Positions 46,901-55,877 are shown, counted from the first letter of the stretch. The stretch: 61,766 nucleotides of DNA from an uncultured Saprospiraceae bacterium (GCA_937959115.1 CALGAW010000002.1:1-61766), one strand, 5' to 3'. Notes: generated from the letters alone by a model not told the origin. Made by a program: numbers and translations.

Positions 46901-47150
46901 AAGACGCTACAAAGTCTGTAACGGGCATCCCATAAAAGTTGAAAGGAAACGGGATAGGAGTTGTGGCACTCCAAGCATTCGCTTGCGCTGAACCTGGATG
47001 AATGACGTTCCAACTAGTGGAGGTCGCATCAGATTCCGTGTTTAATCCATCTGGATTTCCCATATCAGGATAGTAGGATGTAGTGTAGGTCCATTGCCCA
47101 TACATACTGAATGAGAGGAATAGTAAAAGTAAAAGGAACAAGTTTTTCAT
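40962..47150 (-). CDS. Giant T9SS beta-helix protein with duplicated CARDB/beta-helix blocks and SprB-like repeats
   Basis: A 2062-residue protein. After the signal peptide (MKNLFLLLLLFLSFSMYGQW) a concanavalin-like N-terminal domain (about 20-230) is followed by two homologous blocks of about 550 residues. Each is a CARDB-like domain (PPLSTGLQNVDVEVSNLG, AWTEMPNG) leading into a pectate-lyase-type beta-helix (FTVGGAGADF, VVFNVNPG, NTITFDGG) and ending IGADEY. A third CARDB-like domain, an Ig-like segment with NPNGPVINLGPDEKVC, three SprB-like repeats (GGTPPYTYLWSDGQVTED and relatives) and a type A T9SS domain (NLFPNPTQGEAVLSF to ITKKISLINN) follow. Surface adhesion or glycan handling is inferred; no catalytic residues are evident. 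Confidence 0.9.
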   Translation of the reverse strand: MKNLFLLLLLFLSFSMYGQWTYTTSYYPDMGNPDGLNTESDATSTSWNVIHPGSAQANAWSATTPIPFPFNFYGMPVTDFVASYNGVVTFNTAAPGTAPGPNTNLPAMGLPDMSVCGFWDEFTSSAPTGTNDQVLTKVFGTTPNRQFWIKWFSFEMGNPSASFNYFSIVLEETTDNIYLVDLYGTSSPALTTTGGVQLNSTTAVQVGTDQLPLNGNGSLNPDNDYYLFEATPLFNDDAGITAIVNPTIPLSTGMQNVDVELTNIGINNLNSVDIQWEIDGTLQTPFNWTAGPLTPNGTAVLTLGTYNFPTGFTSLKAWTEMPNGTADSYVLNDTSEVLLCTAISGTFTVGGAGADFADLTAAVDALGCGISGPVVFNVNPGIYNESIKITEVAGASATNTITFDGGSAATTSILWSTGLGGNAVIQLDGADYVNIQNFTIEHPGSTDAWGVFVWHEADYNTISDCIFNMDPATGVFDVASVVAANDLANDSSEGDNGDYLTVQNCVFNGGEMGIHLEGLGLNAADFTNGVKILNNVFDSQDDYAIYLDNMDSIEVMGNKIFGLKSAFADGIYSFDIMNFKINANDINVPDWGIYISDGNFDAAPTILGEIMNNMVSSETDYAMYFVDLQFTRIIHNSAYGLPAIQIGSNMDGLEVINNIFASDADYVFETTTQMGISKMDHNLFYAPPSNQLFAKYGTATFPTLAAWQAAFPAINANSITGDPMFKSIVPGNNDLHVIGILANDIADAGTGVLVDIDGEARPFAPSTVPDIGADEYSPPANDVGASAIANPTPPLSTGLQNVDVEVSNLGINTVTSVTVQWMINNVLQAPYSWTGSLNSSASVVATVGTYNFPTGFTTIKAWTEMPNGVMDSDFTNDTTEVTLCTAISGTYTVGGAGADFPDMTSAVSALECGISAPVVFNVNPGTYFEPLIIQEVAGASATNTVTFDGGSANTTSLGYDSALGENAVIQLDGADHIIFKNFTIDNKGTTDAWGVFLWHQADHNTISDCIFVMDPGQNAIDVVAIVASNNIDDDISEGDNCNYLTVENCVINGGEMGIHLEALGLNATDFANGNRIINNVFSNVEDYGIYLDNQDSIEIIGNTIEGLRSTFADGIYSFDIMNFKINENTINAPDWGIYVSDGNFDAAPTQVGELINNMISSETDYAVYFLDVQFTKILHNTLYGRPAIQLGGVPDGLEIINNIFASETDFAFETTTQTGFNKVNYNLYYTPSTNANFVKFGTSLFANLGAWQAASPALNINSVTGDPKFVSTTPSSFDLHVTGVTANDIADPSVGITVDIDGDTRPLAPSTVPDIGADEYLPTAFDASTIALISPVGGICGSATIPVEAEIFNLGVATITTMDVHVSVTGTITSNFTYNFAGSIPSNQSQSLVLGNINVPNGGNVDVTIVSDLAGDLNTVNDTLQKSILVVSPNPATSPNQTVCSGSIATLIPNFEPGVTYGWFDAPGGNLLAVDTFVTPPLTNNTTYYLTHILYENDSITTAFAGGNGCGGGNMFNITNIGTTAYEIDAVDLNFSTVGTATANFHYIPNGTYLGNETNAGAWTALTSETVNVAASGAPTYVPLSTTLTIPAGATYAFYAEYAANYTNGTTTISNGIFSLDLGAGLCSAFGGVNPGRLWNGSLYYKVIDLSGVGVCNSTITPVMVTINPNGPVINLGPDEKVCTGESFVLDAGVPGLTYVWSTGETTQTIMNTAPGTYWVEVYDPTCGTTPITDTIEITNYPNIAGNPSLITDASCAGNDGAIDMLIIGGTPPYTYLWSDGQVTEDASGLAPGTYTTSVTDANGCTYVSFGITVNAAPDAINVTEMSTNVSCNGASDGSIDITPTGGTPPFTYTWSNGATTEDLSGLSGGTYSVSITDPNGCFSSITATITEAPALAEVGSATDETMVGANDGTITITSVTGGIPPYTISWATGQTTFGISNLPPGNYIGVITDSVGCVLNVDYTVNPGLSGLVEMNELISVNLFPNPTQGEAVLSFTLTERKDVVVKVVNALGQELKVIELPNTISEEVDLNLESLASGTYFVKLGIDGNFITKKISLINN
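43180..44811 (-). repeat. Second CARDB/beta-helix block
   Basis: In-frame duplicate (about 545 residues) of the block at 44812-46455. The copies differ mainly in surface residues; boundaries are approximate. Confidence 0.75.
44812..46455 (-). repeat. First CARDB/beta-helix block
   Basis: N-terminal copy of the 1.6-kb intragenic duplication in the giant beta-helix gene. Both copies end in IGADEY. Confidence 0.75.
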
Positions 47151-47431
47151 TATAAATGGTTTAGTTGATAATGTATGATAGGTATGGGATTTCGGTTGTA
47201 AAATTCTTTAATTTGCATTAAAGATAGCGATTCAATATAAAATATAATAAGTAACTTGTCAGCTTTATGTCAAGATTTTGAAATATCGTTATTTATATTA
47301 GTCTGAATTCGATTATTATGACTTCTATAAAGAATTAATTTAAAGGTTGTAATTACCTTATTGTTAAAGGTTTCTATAAATTGTAATACGCAATAATAAT
47401 CGAACTCAGGTTATTCGTTTTTATTTGGTTT

Positions 47432-47896
47432 ATGAGTCGTCAAATTGATCTTAATTTAATAGCGTTTAAAAAGCAACTTATTTTAAAGAATAAAGATGGA
47501 AAACCGCTCGTTTTTGACCCGATTAGAAAGAAATACTTGGTACTATTACCAGAAGAATTTATACGTCAACTTCTCATCCTTTTTTTAGTCGATAAAAAAG
47601 AATATCCCAAATCATTTTTAAGCATAGAACGATCAATTGTGGTAAACACTAGAAAAAAACGGTTTGATATTCTAGTATATGACAATCACCATCAACCTTG
47701 GTTAATGGTAGAGTGTAAAGCTGCAAATGTTGATATTACTCAAGCCGCTTTTGACCAAATTGCCAGATATAACATGACACTAAATGTGCCCTATCTACTT
47801 GTAACAAATGGCATAACGAGTTATTGTTGTGCAATAGACAAGAAGGCAGAATCGTATCAATTTTTAACAGATCTACCGGATTACCCCAAGGACTAG
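47432..47896 (+). CDS. HsdR N-terminal-like (PD-(D/E)XK) protein
   Basis: A 154-residue protein corresponding to the N-terminal nuclease-fold domain of type I restriction R subunits, but standing alone with no HsdM/HsdS and no helicase. Catalytic pattern: RFDILVYDNHHQPWLMVECK (Asp, then Glu-x-Lys), with the upstream PEEFIRQLLILFLVDK helix and downstream FDQIARYNMTLNVPYLLVTN. Such orphan domains are widespread in Bacteroidota and are not functional restriction enzymes by themselves; the biological role is unknown. The stop codon lies in a CTAG shared with the convergent M43 gene. Confidence 0.85.
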   Translation: MSRQIDLNLIAFKKQLILKNKDGKPLVFDPIRKKYLVLLPEEFIRQLLILFLVDKKEYPKSFLSIERSIVVNTRKKRFDILVYDNHHQPWLMVECKAANVDITQAAFDQIARYNMTLNVPYLLVTNGITSYCCAIDKKAESYQFLTDLPDYPKD

Positions 47897-49416
47897 TCTG
47901 TCAAAACCAACTTCTTAATCGCTCTACCGTTTTCAGTGTCCAGTGTAACCAGATACATGCCACTTGACCACTGATCTGTCGCCATTTTAATCTCAGTGTT
48001 TCCTGCTTCGACTCTTGCTTTTTCTTCAAACACTTTGGTTCCTGATAAGGTGTAAACAGAAAGCAGTGCCTCAAGAGATGAGGAGTGCTCCAGTGATACA
48101 GTGACCTGTTTGCCAATTTCACAAAGCGAAGGGGTAACTGACCATTGATCCACGGTAGAGGCTTCACCTATTGTTGTAAGTGTTGTCGTGTTGAATGTCT
48201 CGACAGTACCGAATGGCTCACAGGTATGAACAAGGTTGAACGGAAGCACTTTCCAATGAAACGTCCAATTGTTATTCAAGGTAGTCACATAAATAAAGGT
48301 GTCCGTTACGATTTGATTTACAAGCATTTGGCTTCCGGGAAAAGTGGGTAATCGGTTAATCTGAACGATGTAGTGTGAAGCATTTGGTACAGAGGACCAC
48401 TGCAAGTAAGTGCCGTCAAACTGGACATCTTCTCCTCCAATAGGAAACAAAAGGGTAGTCGGTTGATTCACTGGCCCAGTAACTGGAGACTGCGGTGCAA
48501 TTGTCCCCGGTTTTTCACTCATGAGGTTGGCACGCATGGCTGCGGTTTGTTCCGGCGTAAACTTGTTTTGGCATTGATCGAACGCATAGCTCATATAGTT
48601 GGTGCCATCGGAGTAGAATTGTACGTTGTTGGGGTCCTTTTGAACGACAAGACTTAGACTATCTGAATCACAAGGCCATCGGTATGCTAGATAATCGGCT
48701 GGTGTATCACAAAAACCATCTGCAGCAGCTGCACAATTGGTTCTAGGCACCATTTCTACCAATGCGGTATCTATAATGATTGTGTCAAGGATAAGCGTGT
48801 CCTTAAATAGGGTATAGTCGTAATAAACTTCAGTTGGTGTAGGGCTGCCAAACACATAGTTTGTGTTTTCCCAGCCAAGAAAAGTATGCTGAACAGATAG
48901 GTTATGACCAATCTCATGTGTCCATGTGTGATCTCCTGTACCGGTAGCGCTTGTAGCAATCGCAACTCCATCTGCATGCGGTAAGTTGTAACCTGCTGCT
49001 CCAATCGGATCACTTACAAAATAGCTATTGATGGTGTTAGGAACATTGTTTGCATTCATCATGTCAGCTCCTTCTGGAACTGTGCTATGCTGGAACCAAC
49101 CAGTACTATCAATGTAATTGATCGGGAAAGACATGTAGAGTTGAATATTAGAAGGTAAAAAATCTTTGTTCAGTTGACAAAAACTTTCTAGAAGGAAATC
49201 AGGTCTAAAATAACCACTTCCACTATTGGTTCCTACAATGTGATTGGTTGCTGCAACATATAGCATTGTATTTGGATCAACCTTGTAGGCACTTGGATTT
49301 GCCTGATATGCCTTTAACCATTCTGATTTACCTGGTGGTGTGGCACAAGTCAAATGTTGTGCGTTTACGAAGGTAGATGAAGCACACAGCACTAGAAATG
49401 AAAGTAAGTATTTCAT
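47893..49416 (-). CDS. M43-family (pappalysin-like) zinc metalloprotease, T9SS cargo
   Basis: A 507-residue secreted protease with a signal peptide (MKYLLSFLVLCASSTFVNAQ). The metzincin motif is complete: HEIGHNLSVQH with His167, Glu168, His171 and His177, and the Met-turn NYMSYAFDQC follows about 100 residues later. CDTPADY and the paired Cys residues are typical of cytophagalysin/ulilysin-like M43B enzymes. An Fn3-like region (about 330-415) and a type A T9SS sorting domain (from about 435, ending RAIKKLVLTD) follow. It is predicted to be secreted to the surface or medium. It is convergent with and overlaps the HsdR-like gene by 4 bp. Confidence 0.92.
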   Translation of the reverse strand: MKYLLSFLVLCASSTFVNAQHLTCATPPGKSEWLKAYQANPSAYKVDPNTMLYVAATNHIVGTNSGSGYFRPDFLLESFCQLNKDFLPSNIQLYMSFPINYIDSTGWFQHSTVPEGADMMNANNVPNTINSYFVSDPIGAAGYNLPHADGVAIATSATGTGDHTWTHEIGHNLSVQHTFLGWENTNYVFGSPTPTEVYYDYTLFKDTLILDTIIIDTALVEMVPRTNCAAAADGFCDTPADYLAYRWPCDSDSLSLVVQKDPNNVQFYSDGTNYMSYAFDQCQNKFTPEQTAAMRANLMSEKPGTIAPQSPVTGPVNQPTTLLFPIGGEDVQFDGTYLQWSSVPNASHYIVQINRLPTFPGSQMLVNQIVTDTFIYVTTLNNNWTFHWKVLPFNLVHTCEPFGTVETFNTTTLTTIGEASTVDQWSVTPSLCEIGKQVTVSLEHSSSLEALLSVYTLSGTKVFEEKARVEAGNTEIKMATDQWSSGMYLVTLDTENGRAIKKLVLTD

Positions 49417-49739
49417 GAAAATTAGATTTAAACGATGTAGGATATTACAGGCAGGTATACTCTAAATTGTAATTTACGAATAAAATTTAATATTGTAAAG
49501 ATCTTTATGCGACTGAAATTTTTTTCGAGAGCGCACACCAAATGGAATAAAAAAAGAATCTTACATTTGAAGGATACATTAAAATTTAATTGATAATTTT
49601 ACATTAGAATAATATAAATAACAATTGTTTGCCTAATCGTTTTATTATAAGGATGTTATGTTTCCAATTGTTGTTAACTACTCGATGATTATTCTAAAAC
49701 TAAAAATGAAAGAAACCTGTTAAATGTTAATTTTAGATT
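49417..49739 (+). other. Divergent intergenic region, no gene found
   Basis: 323 bp of very AT-rich sequence between the divergent M43 and alpha-2-macroglobulin genes. It must contain both promoters, but no TAnnTTTG with a proper -33 partner stands out. No ORF or RNA gene seen. Confidence 0.5.
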
Positions 49740-52700
49740 ATGGAAAATAAATTTATTGTGATTATTGCTTGCCTGTTGATCGTTTTATTGGCTGTGATAT
49801 TACAAGGTTCAATGAAAATTCAGAATAAAAAAATGCTTGATTATAATGAAGATCCTTATGAAAAGGAATGGAAGGAAATTGACAAATTAGAGGCAGAGGG
49901 ATTACCAAAATCTGCATTGGAGAAAACACTTATTCTTTACGATAGGGCTAGAAAAGATAACAATCCAGCTCAAATCATTAAAACACTGCTGTATAGAGGA
50001 AAATATCAGGCTCAACTTGAAGAAGATGGGCTAGTAAAAGCGATCTATGAATTTCAGGAGCAGGCTGAAAAAGAATCCTTTCCTGTCAATGCTATTTTAC
50101 ATTCTATGACGGCAGAAATGTATCAAAAATACTTGTCGCAGAACTACTGGAAGTTCAACAATAGAACAACAACCGTTGGGCTTGAGAATTCAGACATTCG
50201 TACCTGGACACCAGATCAATTGTCTAAAAAATCAGTTGAACTTTATAATCTTTCAATTCAAAATTCAGAATTAAAACAAATTCCGCTAACAGAATTTAAA
50301 GAGATCACAACAAATTCGGATGATAATCTTTATTATCCAACACTATTCGATTTCTTAGTAAAAAGGGCGCTCAAACATTTTAGCAATGAACAAACGTACC
50401 TTACTCAGCCTGCATATAAGTTTTACATTGATCAGGAAGAAGCATTGGCGCCACTCAAGACGTTTCTAAATACAACGTTTGAGAGCCAAGATGAATACTC
50501 ACAGAAATTCATGGCCCTTTTAAAATACCAAGAGTGGTTAGCATTCAGAAAAGAGGATAAAGACCCGAATATTCTAATATATGCTGACCTGGAACGTCTG
50601 AAATTTGTGCATCAGAATTCTGTTCATCCAGATAAAACAAAACAGTTTAGGAGCGCATTAGAAGCGCTTTTAAATAAACATAAAGCACACCCGCAGTCAG
50701 CAACTGTAGCTTATGAGTTGGCACAGGTGCATCGAGCAAATGGCAATAAGTACAAGCCAGGATCTGAGGAAAACAAATGGGAACATAAAACAGCTTATCA
50801 AGTCTGCGAAGAGGCGATTAAAAGACATCCACAATCTGATGGTGCTAAGTATTGTAAGCACTTGCAGCAACAAATAACGCAGAAGGAAATTCAGATTTAT
50901 ACAGAAAAAGTAATTGCAACAAATGAATCATCGTTGTTCAATATCTCCTACAAAAATGTGGATAAGTTTCACTTTAAAATTGTTAAATTATCTTTAGAAC
51001 AATACATTGATATTCAGCGGTCAAGGAAAAGAAATGATCGAATTATTGCTGAGGTGACAAGAGCAACACCAATCCGCAACTGGACCATCAATCTCCCATC
51101 GGATGGAGATTATCAGACACATACGACTGAAACAATGACAGCATCGTTACCACCAGGCAAATATGCACTTGTTGCTTCTAGTCATCCTGATTATAAAATA
51201 GAGGGTCATGCCATTGCATATGCGTTCTACGATGTCTCTGATCTTGCATTTTTAGTGGAGCGAGATGATTACAATAACCAGAAAGCCTTTGTGGTGACTG
51301 ATCGTACATCAGGAAAACCGTTGTCAGGTATTACGACAGAATTTTATATAAGAGTTTACAATTCTAAGTCAAGAGCGTACGATTTTGTAATGGATGGCAA
51401 GGCGACCTCTGATAAAGATGGCAAAGTCAATGCAATTTCCAGCTCAAATGACAATTTTGTTGTAAAGTTTATCAATGGAAAAGATGTTTTATTCCTAGAT
51501 GATAACTACTATGCTGGAAGATATCGATATCAAAATACAGCTCGAAGGCAGACCACCTTTTTTACAGATAGAGCAATCTATCGTCCTGGGCAAACCATCT
51601 ATTTCAAAGGAATTGTGCAGAATATAGATGAAAATGGAATGCCTTCTCTTGTAACATCGGGAATCGAGAAAGTGACGTTTTACGATGTAAATTACCAAGA
51701 AGTTGAATCAGTTGACTTAAGCATTAATGAATATGGAACGTTTCATGGGTCTTTTACCGCTCCTTCTTCTGGATTATTAGGAAGTATGACGCTTCAGTCA
51801 AGTTTGGGAAATGGGCGTAAATCTTTTAGAGTAGAAGAGTATAAACGTCCGAAGTTTGAAGTGGATTTCAAGCCTGTAACAGAAGGCTATCGCCTTGATG
51901 AAACAGTAACAGTAACTGGGTTTGCGAAAGCCTATGCAGGAAATAACATTGATGGTGCAAAAGTTAGCTATACCGTCATTAGACAAGTCAGGTTTCCATA
52001 TTGGTGTTGGTGGAGATGGGGGTGGTACAACCCTTTCCAAAGAGCGGATGTAGTGATGACACACGGGTTTACGAAAACAGATGAAAATGGGGAATTTACC
52101 ATTGCGTTTGAAGCAATGCCAGACCCTTCTATTCCTAAAGATAAAAATCCACTTTTTACCTATCAGGTCAAAGCAGATGTCGTTGATATCACAGGAGAAA
52201 CGCACTCAGGTGATGTCAGTGTACGAGTAGGGTATGTGGCATTGGAAGCTGATATTGATATCAATGAATCACTTGACAAACAAGAAGAACATACGCTAAA
52301 GCTAATTACTAGGAACTTGAATGGTGAGTTTGAACGCGCTCAAGGAACAGTCGTCATCCAACAACTAAATGCGCCTGAGGAATTATACAAGGAGCGATAT
52401 TGGGAGCAACCAGATTTGCCAATTATCAAGAAGCCTGACTTCGAGAAAGCATTTCCTGACCTTGCATATGCTGATGAATCTGATATTTCCAAGTGGGAAG
52501 TCGGTAAAACAGTGTTGAATGAATCATTTGATTCTGAACAAAAGAAGTCTATTGAATTGAAGAATATAAACTGGGAGACAGGTCATTACAAAGTAACGTT
52601 GACCACCAAGGATAAGTATGGAACGCCAGTAGAAATTGTGAAATATACCCATTTGTTTGATTTAAAAGAGAAAACAGTCTCAGGCAATGAACTCTATTGG

Positions 52701-55700
52701 CATGATGCTAACCGTTCTACAGCAGAACCAGGAGAAACTGTAACGGTTTACTTCGGTTCGGCCTACAAAGAAGCGTGGTTTTTGTATCAGGTATTTCACA
52801 ATAAAAAAGTAGTACAATCCGAATGGATAAAGACCAATAAACTAGAATCAAGAAGTATAAAGATTGAAGAAAAACATAGAGGTGGACTTGGGTATAGTAT
52901 TTCTATGGTACATAATAATCGACCGTATTGCTTTAAATATCCAATTGATGTTCCTTGGTCGAATAAGGAGTTGAAATTTGAATATGCAACCTTCCGAGAT
53001 AAGCTGTTACCTGGCGCTGATGAAGAATGGACCCTGAAATTAATTGGACCAAAAGGAGATAAAGTAATGGCCGAAATGCTTGGCTCAATGTATGATGCTT
53101 CGCTTGATGCTTTTGCAGTAAATACTTGGAATGGTATCCATCCATTTCCAGTCAATTATATTGGAAATGTTAATCTTTCTGGGAATAACAACTTTCGAAC
53201 TATCTCTGCACAATCGATTGGAAGGAACTGGAATGCGCGATCTATTCGTTTGCCACATCATTCATTTCCTCAATTCAATTGGTTTGGTTTTGTATTTTAT
53301 GAATACGCTTATGCAGACACAGGAATGGGAGGAAGAGGAAGGCCTCGAATGTCCAAAAAATCGGCTCCGATGCCACAATCAGCTCCAATGATGACGGAAG
53401 GTGCTCCAGGTATGGAGATGGATGCCATGGCTGTGGAAAAAGAAAGAGGTATCAGTAATAGTATGGATGCTGATGATTCAGCTATTCTTGAAGAAAGAGC
53501 TGAGACGTCAACTACAGAGAAAGAAAAAGAAGACTTTTCTGATGTAAAAGTTCGTACCAATCTAAATGAAACCGTCTTCTTCTATCCAGATTTAAGGACA
53601 GATAAAGACGGGAACATCCTTATCAAGTTTAAGATGAATGAAGCGCTCACTCGTTGGAAGTTTATGGGATTTGCCCATACGACGGATATGAAGTACGGCT
53701 TTACGGAAAAAGAGATTGTCACGCAAAAAGACTTGATGGTCACTCCAAATCCGCCTCGCTTCCTAAGGGAGTTTGACAACATTCACTTTACAGCAAAAGT
53801 GAGCAACCTATCGGAGGGTGATTTAAGCGGTACTGCTGTCCTTCAGTTGTTCGATGCCTTGACGATGCAACCGATTGACGACAAACTAGGCAACAGCCAG
53901 TCAGAAATCGCCTTTACAACCAAGCAAGGACAGTCGGCACCACTTAGCTGGAAATTGGATATCCCGCAAGGATTGCAAGCCGTCACGTATCGAGTTATCG
54001 CGAAGGCGGGCAGCTTTTCTGATGGAGAAGAAAACTCCTTACCAGTATTGACCAATCGCATGCTAGTAACAGAAGCTATGCCATTGCCCATTAGAGGGAA
54101 TCAGACGAAGCAATTCACCTTTAAGGCAATGGAGAAAGCAAGTGCTAGTAAGTCATTAGCACATCACCGATATACACTAGAGTTTACGTCTAATCCTGCT
54201 TGGTATGCGGTGCAAGCATTGCCTTACTTGATGGAGTATCCGCATCAGTGTACAGAGCAAATATTTTCGAGGTATTATGCAAATAGTCTAGCCACTTCAG
54301 TCGCCAATTCACATCCTAAGATCATGCGGGTGTTTGACCAATGGAAGAATACGGATGCACTGTTGAGCAATTTGTCTAAAAACCAAGAGTTAAAGAATGT
54401 GCTCCTCGAAGAAACGCCTTGGGTACTTGATGCGCAGAACGAAGAAAAACAGAAGAAGCAAATCGGCTTACTGTTTGATTTGAATCGCATGTCGAATGAA
54501 CAAGACAAGGCCTTGCAACAGTTGAAGGAGCGCCAGTTGTCGAATGGTGGTTTTGCATGGTTCCCTGGTGGGCGTGACAGTTGGTACATTACGCAGCATT
54601 TAGTGGAAGGATTTGGTCATTTGGATCGCCTAGGTGTGAAAAGCCTTCAAAATGATCCTGAGACACAGCAAGTCATGAATCAATCCGTACGATACATTGA
54701 TGACCGTCTTGCTGAATACTATGAGGAATTGAAGCGCCGACGCGGCTTTAAGCCGGGAGACAATCATCTTAGCCAGCTAACAATTCATTATCTCTATGCT
54801 CGTTCGTTTTTCTTGAATGTCACAGTGAACGGAAAGTCCAAGGCGGCGCACGATTATTTCCTAGGGCAAGCGAAAAAGTATTACCTAGACAACGGTATTT
54901 ATCTCCAAGGGATGATCGCTCTTGCCTTGCATCGGTATGACGATCCTGTAACGCCTCAGAAGATTGTAAACTCTTTGCGCGAAAACTCCTTGAATAGCGA
55001 GGAGATGGGGATGTACTGGAAATACAACACTGGTTACTACTGGTATCAATTACCAATAGAGACGCATGCGATGATGATTGAGGTGTTTGACGAAGTAGGC
55101 AAAGACGCTAAAGCTGTAAATGATTTAAAAGTATGGTTGCTGAAGAACAAACAAACGAATAACTGGAAAACCACGAAAGCCACGACCTCTGCGGTCTACG
55201 CCATGCTGATGAACGGTGATAACTGGCTATTGGAAGACAAGCCTGTAGAGATCAAACTGGCAGGCAAGAAAGTTGACCAGAGCAAGCTGAAAACAGAAGC
55301 AGGCACCGGCTATTTTAAAACGAGTTGGGACGCTGGAGAAATTACGAATAGTATGTCATCGGTTGAGGTGAAGAACCCGAACAGTGTTGTCGCTTGGGGA
55401 GCGGTGTACTGGCAGTATTTTGAAGATTTAGACAAGATTCAACAATTTGAAGACACGCCTGTAAAGATTAATAAGAACGTCTTTAGAGTGGCGAACACTG
55501 ATCGAGGAGAGGAAATTACGCCTGTCACTGAGTCGAGTAAGCTAGAACCTGGAGATAAGTTGACTGTGCGCATCGAGATCCGTGTTGACCGTGATCTAGA
55601 ATACGTTCATATGAAAGATATGCGTGCTAGTGGCTTTGAACCGATGAATGTGTTGAGTCAATATAAGTGGCAGGGTGGTCTCGGCTACTATGAAAGCACA

Positions 55701-55877
55701 AAAGACGCTTCTACAAATTTCTTTATGGATCATTTGCCGAAAGGCACCTATGTGTTTGAATATCCATTGCGGGTGAACCATAAGGGCGATTTTTCGAATG
55801 GGATTACCACGTTGCAGTGTATGTATGCTCCTGAGTTCACTTCGCATTCGGAGGGGATTCGGATTACGGTGGAGTAG
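49740..55877 (+). CDS. Alpha-2-macroglobulin family protein
   Basis: A 2045-residue protein anchored by an N-terminal hydrophobic segment (FIVIIACLLIVLLAVILQG). A helical/TPR-like region (about 30-400) precedes macroglobulin domains including MG2 (TDRAIYRPGQTIYFKGIVQN). A low-complexity Met/Pro/Ala-rich stretch at about 1195-1250 (KKSAPMPQSAPMMTEGAPGM) lies just before the A2M domain (TVFFYPDLRTDKDGNI, then MNEALTRWKFMGFAHTTDM) and is the likely protease bait region. The thioester domain has an intact CxEQ motif (Cys1504-Thr-Glu-Gln1507), and the receptor-binding-like domain follows. Family members trap proteases in the periplasm or at the surface. Adjacent proteases are secreted, which fits a protective role, but that is inference. 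Confidence 0.92.
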   Translation: MENKFIVIIACLLIVLLAVILQGSMKIQNKKMLDYNEDPYEKEWKEIDKLEAEGLPKSALEKTLILYDRARKDNNPAQIIKTLLYRGKYQAQLEEDGLVKAIYEFQEQAEKESFPVNAILHSMTAEMYQKYLSQNYWKFNNRTTTVGLENSDIRTWTPDQLSKKSVELYNLSIQNSELKQIPLTEFKEITTNSDDNLYYPTLFDFLVKRALKHFSNEQTYLTQPAYKFYIDQEEALAPLKTFLNTTFESQDEYSQKFMALLKYQEWLAFRKEDKDPNILIYADLERLKFVHQNSVHPDKTKQFRSALEALLNKHKAHPQSATVAYELAQVHRANGNKYKPGSEENKWEHKTAYQVCEEAIKRHPQSDGAKYCKHLQQQITQKEIQIYTEKVIATNESSLFNISYKNVDKFHFKIVKLSLEQYIDIQRSRKRNDRIIAEVTRATPIRNWTINLPSDGDYQTHTTETMTASLPPGKYALVASSHPDYKIEGHAIAYAFYDVSDLAFLVERDDYNNQKAFVVTDRTSGKPLSGITTEFYIRVYNSKSRAYDFVMDGKATSDKDGKVNAISSSNDNFVVKFINGKDVLFLDDNYYAGRYRYQNTARRQTTFFTDRAIYRPGQTIYFKGIVQNIDENGMPSLVTSGIEKVTFYDVNYQEVESVDLSINEYGTFHGSFTAPSSGLLGSMTLQSSLGNGRKSFRVEEYKRPKFEVDFKPVTEGYRLDETVTVTGFAKAYAGNNIDGAKVSYTVIRQVRFPYWCWWRWGWYNPFQRADVVMTHGFTKTDENGEFTIAFEAMPDPSIPKDKNPLFTYQVKADVVDITGETHSGDVSVRVGYVALEADIDINESLDKQEEHTLKLITRNLNGEFERAQGTVVIQQLNAPEELYKERYWEQPDLPIIKKPDFEKAFPDLAYADESDISKWEVGKTVLNESFDSEQKKSIELKNINWETGHYKVTLTTKDKYGTPVEIVKYTHLFDLKEKTVSGNELYWHDANRSTAEPGETVTVYFGSAYKEAWFLYQVFHNKKVVQSEWIKTNKLESRSIKIEEKHRGGLGYSISMVHNNRPYCFKYPIDVPWSNKELKFEYATFRDKLLPGADEEWTLKLIGPKGDKVMAEMLGSMYDASLDAFAVNTWNGIHPFPVNYIGNVNLSGNNNFRTISAQSIGRNWNARSIRLPHHSFPQFNWFGFVFYEYAYADTGMGGRGRPRMSKKSAPMPQSAPMMTEGAPGMEMDAMAVEKERGISNSMDADDSAILEERAETSTTEKEKEDFSDVKVRTNLNETVFFYPDLRTDKDGNILIKFKMNEALTRWKFMGFAHTTDMKYGFTEKEIVTQKDLMVTPNPPRFLREFDNIHFTAKVSNLSEGDLSGTAVLQLFDALTMQPIDDKLGNSQSEIAFTTKQGQSAPLSWKLDIPQGLQAVTYRVIAKAGSFSDGEENSLPVLTNRMLVTEAMPLPIRGNQTKQFTFKAMEKASASKSLAHHRYTLEFTSNPAWYAVQALPYLMEYPHQCTEQIFSRYYANSLATSVANSHPKIMRVFDQWKNTDALLSNLSKNQELKNVLLEETPWVLDAQNEEKQKKQIGLLFDLNRMSNEQDKALQQLKERQLSNGGFAWFPGGRDSWYITQHLVEGFGHLDRLGVKSLQNDPETQQVMNQSVRYIDDRLAEYYEELKRRRGFKPGDNHLSQLTIHYLYARSFFLNVTVNGKSKAAHDYFLGQAKKYYLDNGIYLQGMIALALHRYDDPVTPQKIVNSLRENSLNSEEMGMYWKYNTGYYWYQLPIETHAMMIEVFDEVGKDAKAVNDLKVWLLKNKQTNNWKTTKATTSAVYAMLMNGDNWLLEDKPVEIKLAGKKVDQSKLKTEAGTGYFKTSWDAGEITNSMSSVEVKNPNSVVAWGAVYWQYFEDLDKIQQFEDTPVKINKNVFRVANTDRGEEITPVTESSKLEPGDKLTVRIEIRVDRDLEYVHMKDMRASGFEPMNVLSQYKWQGGLGYYESTKDASTNFFMDHLPKGTYVFEYPLRVNHKGDFSNGITTLQCMYAPEFTSHSEGIRITVE

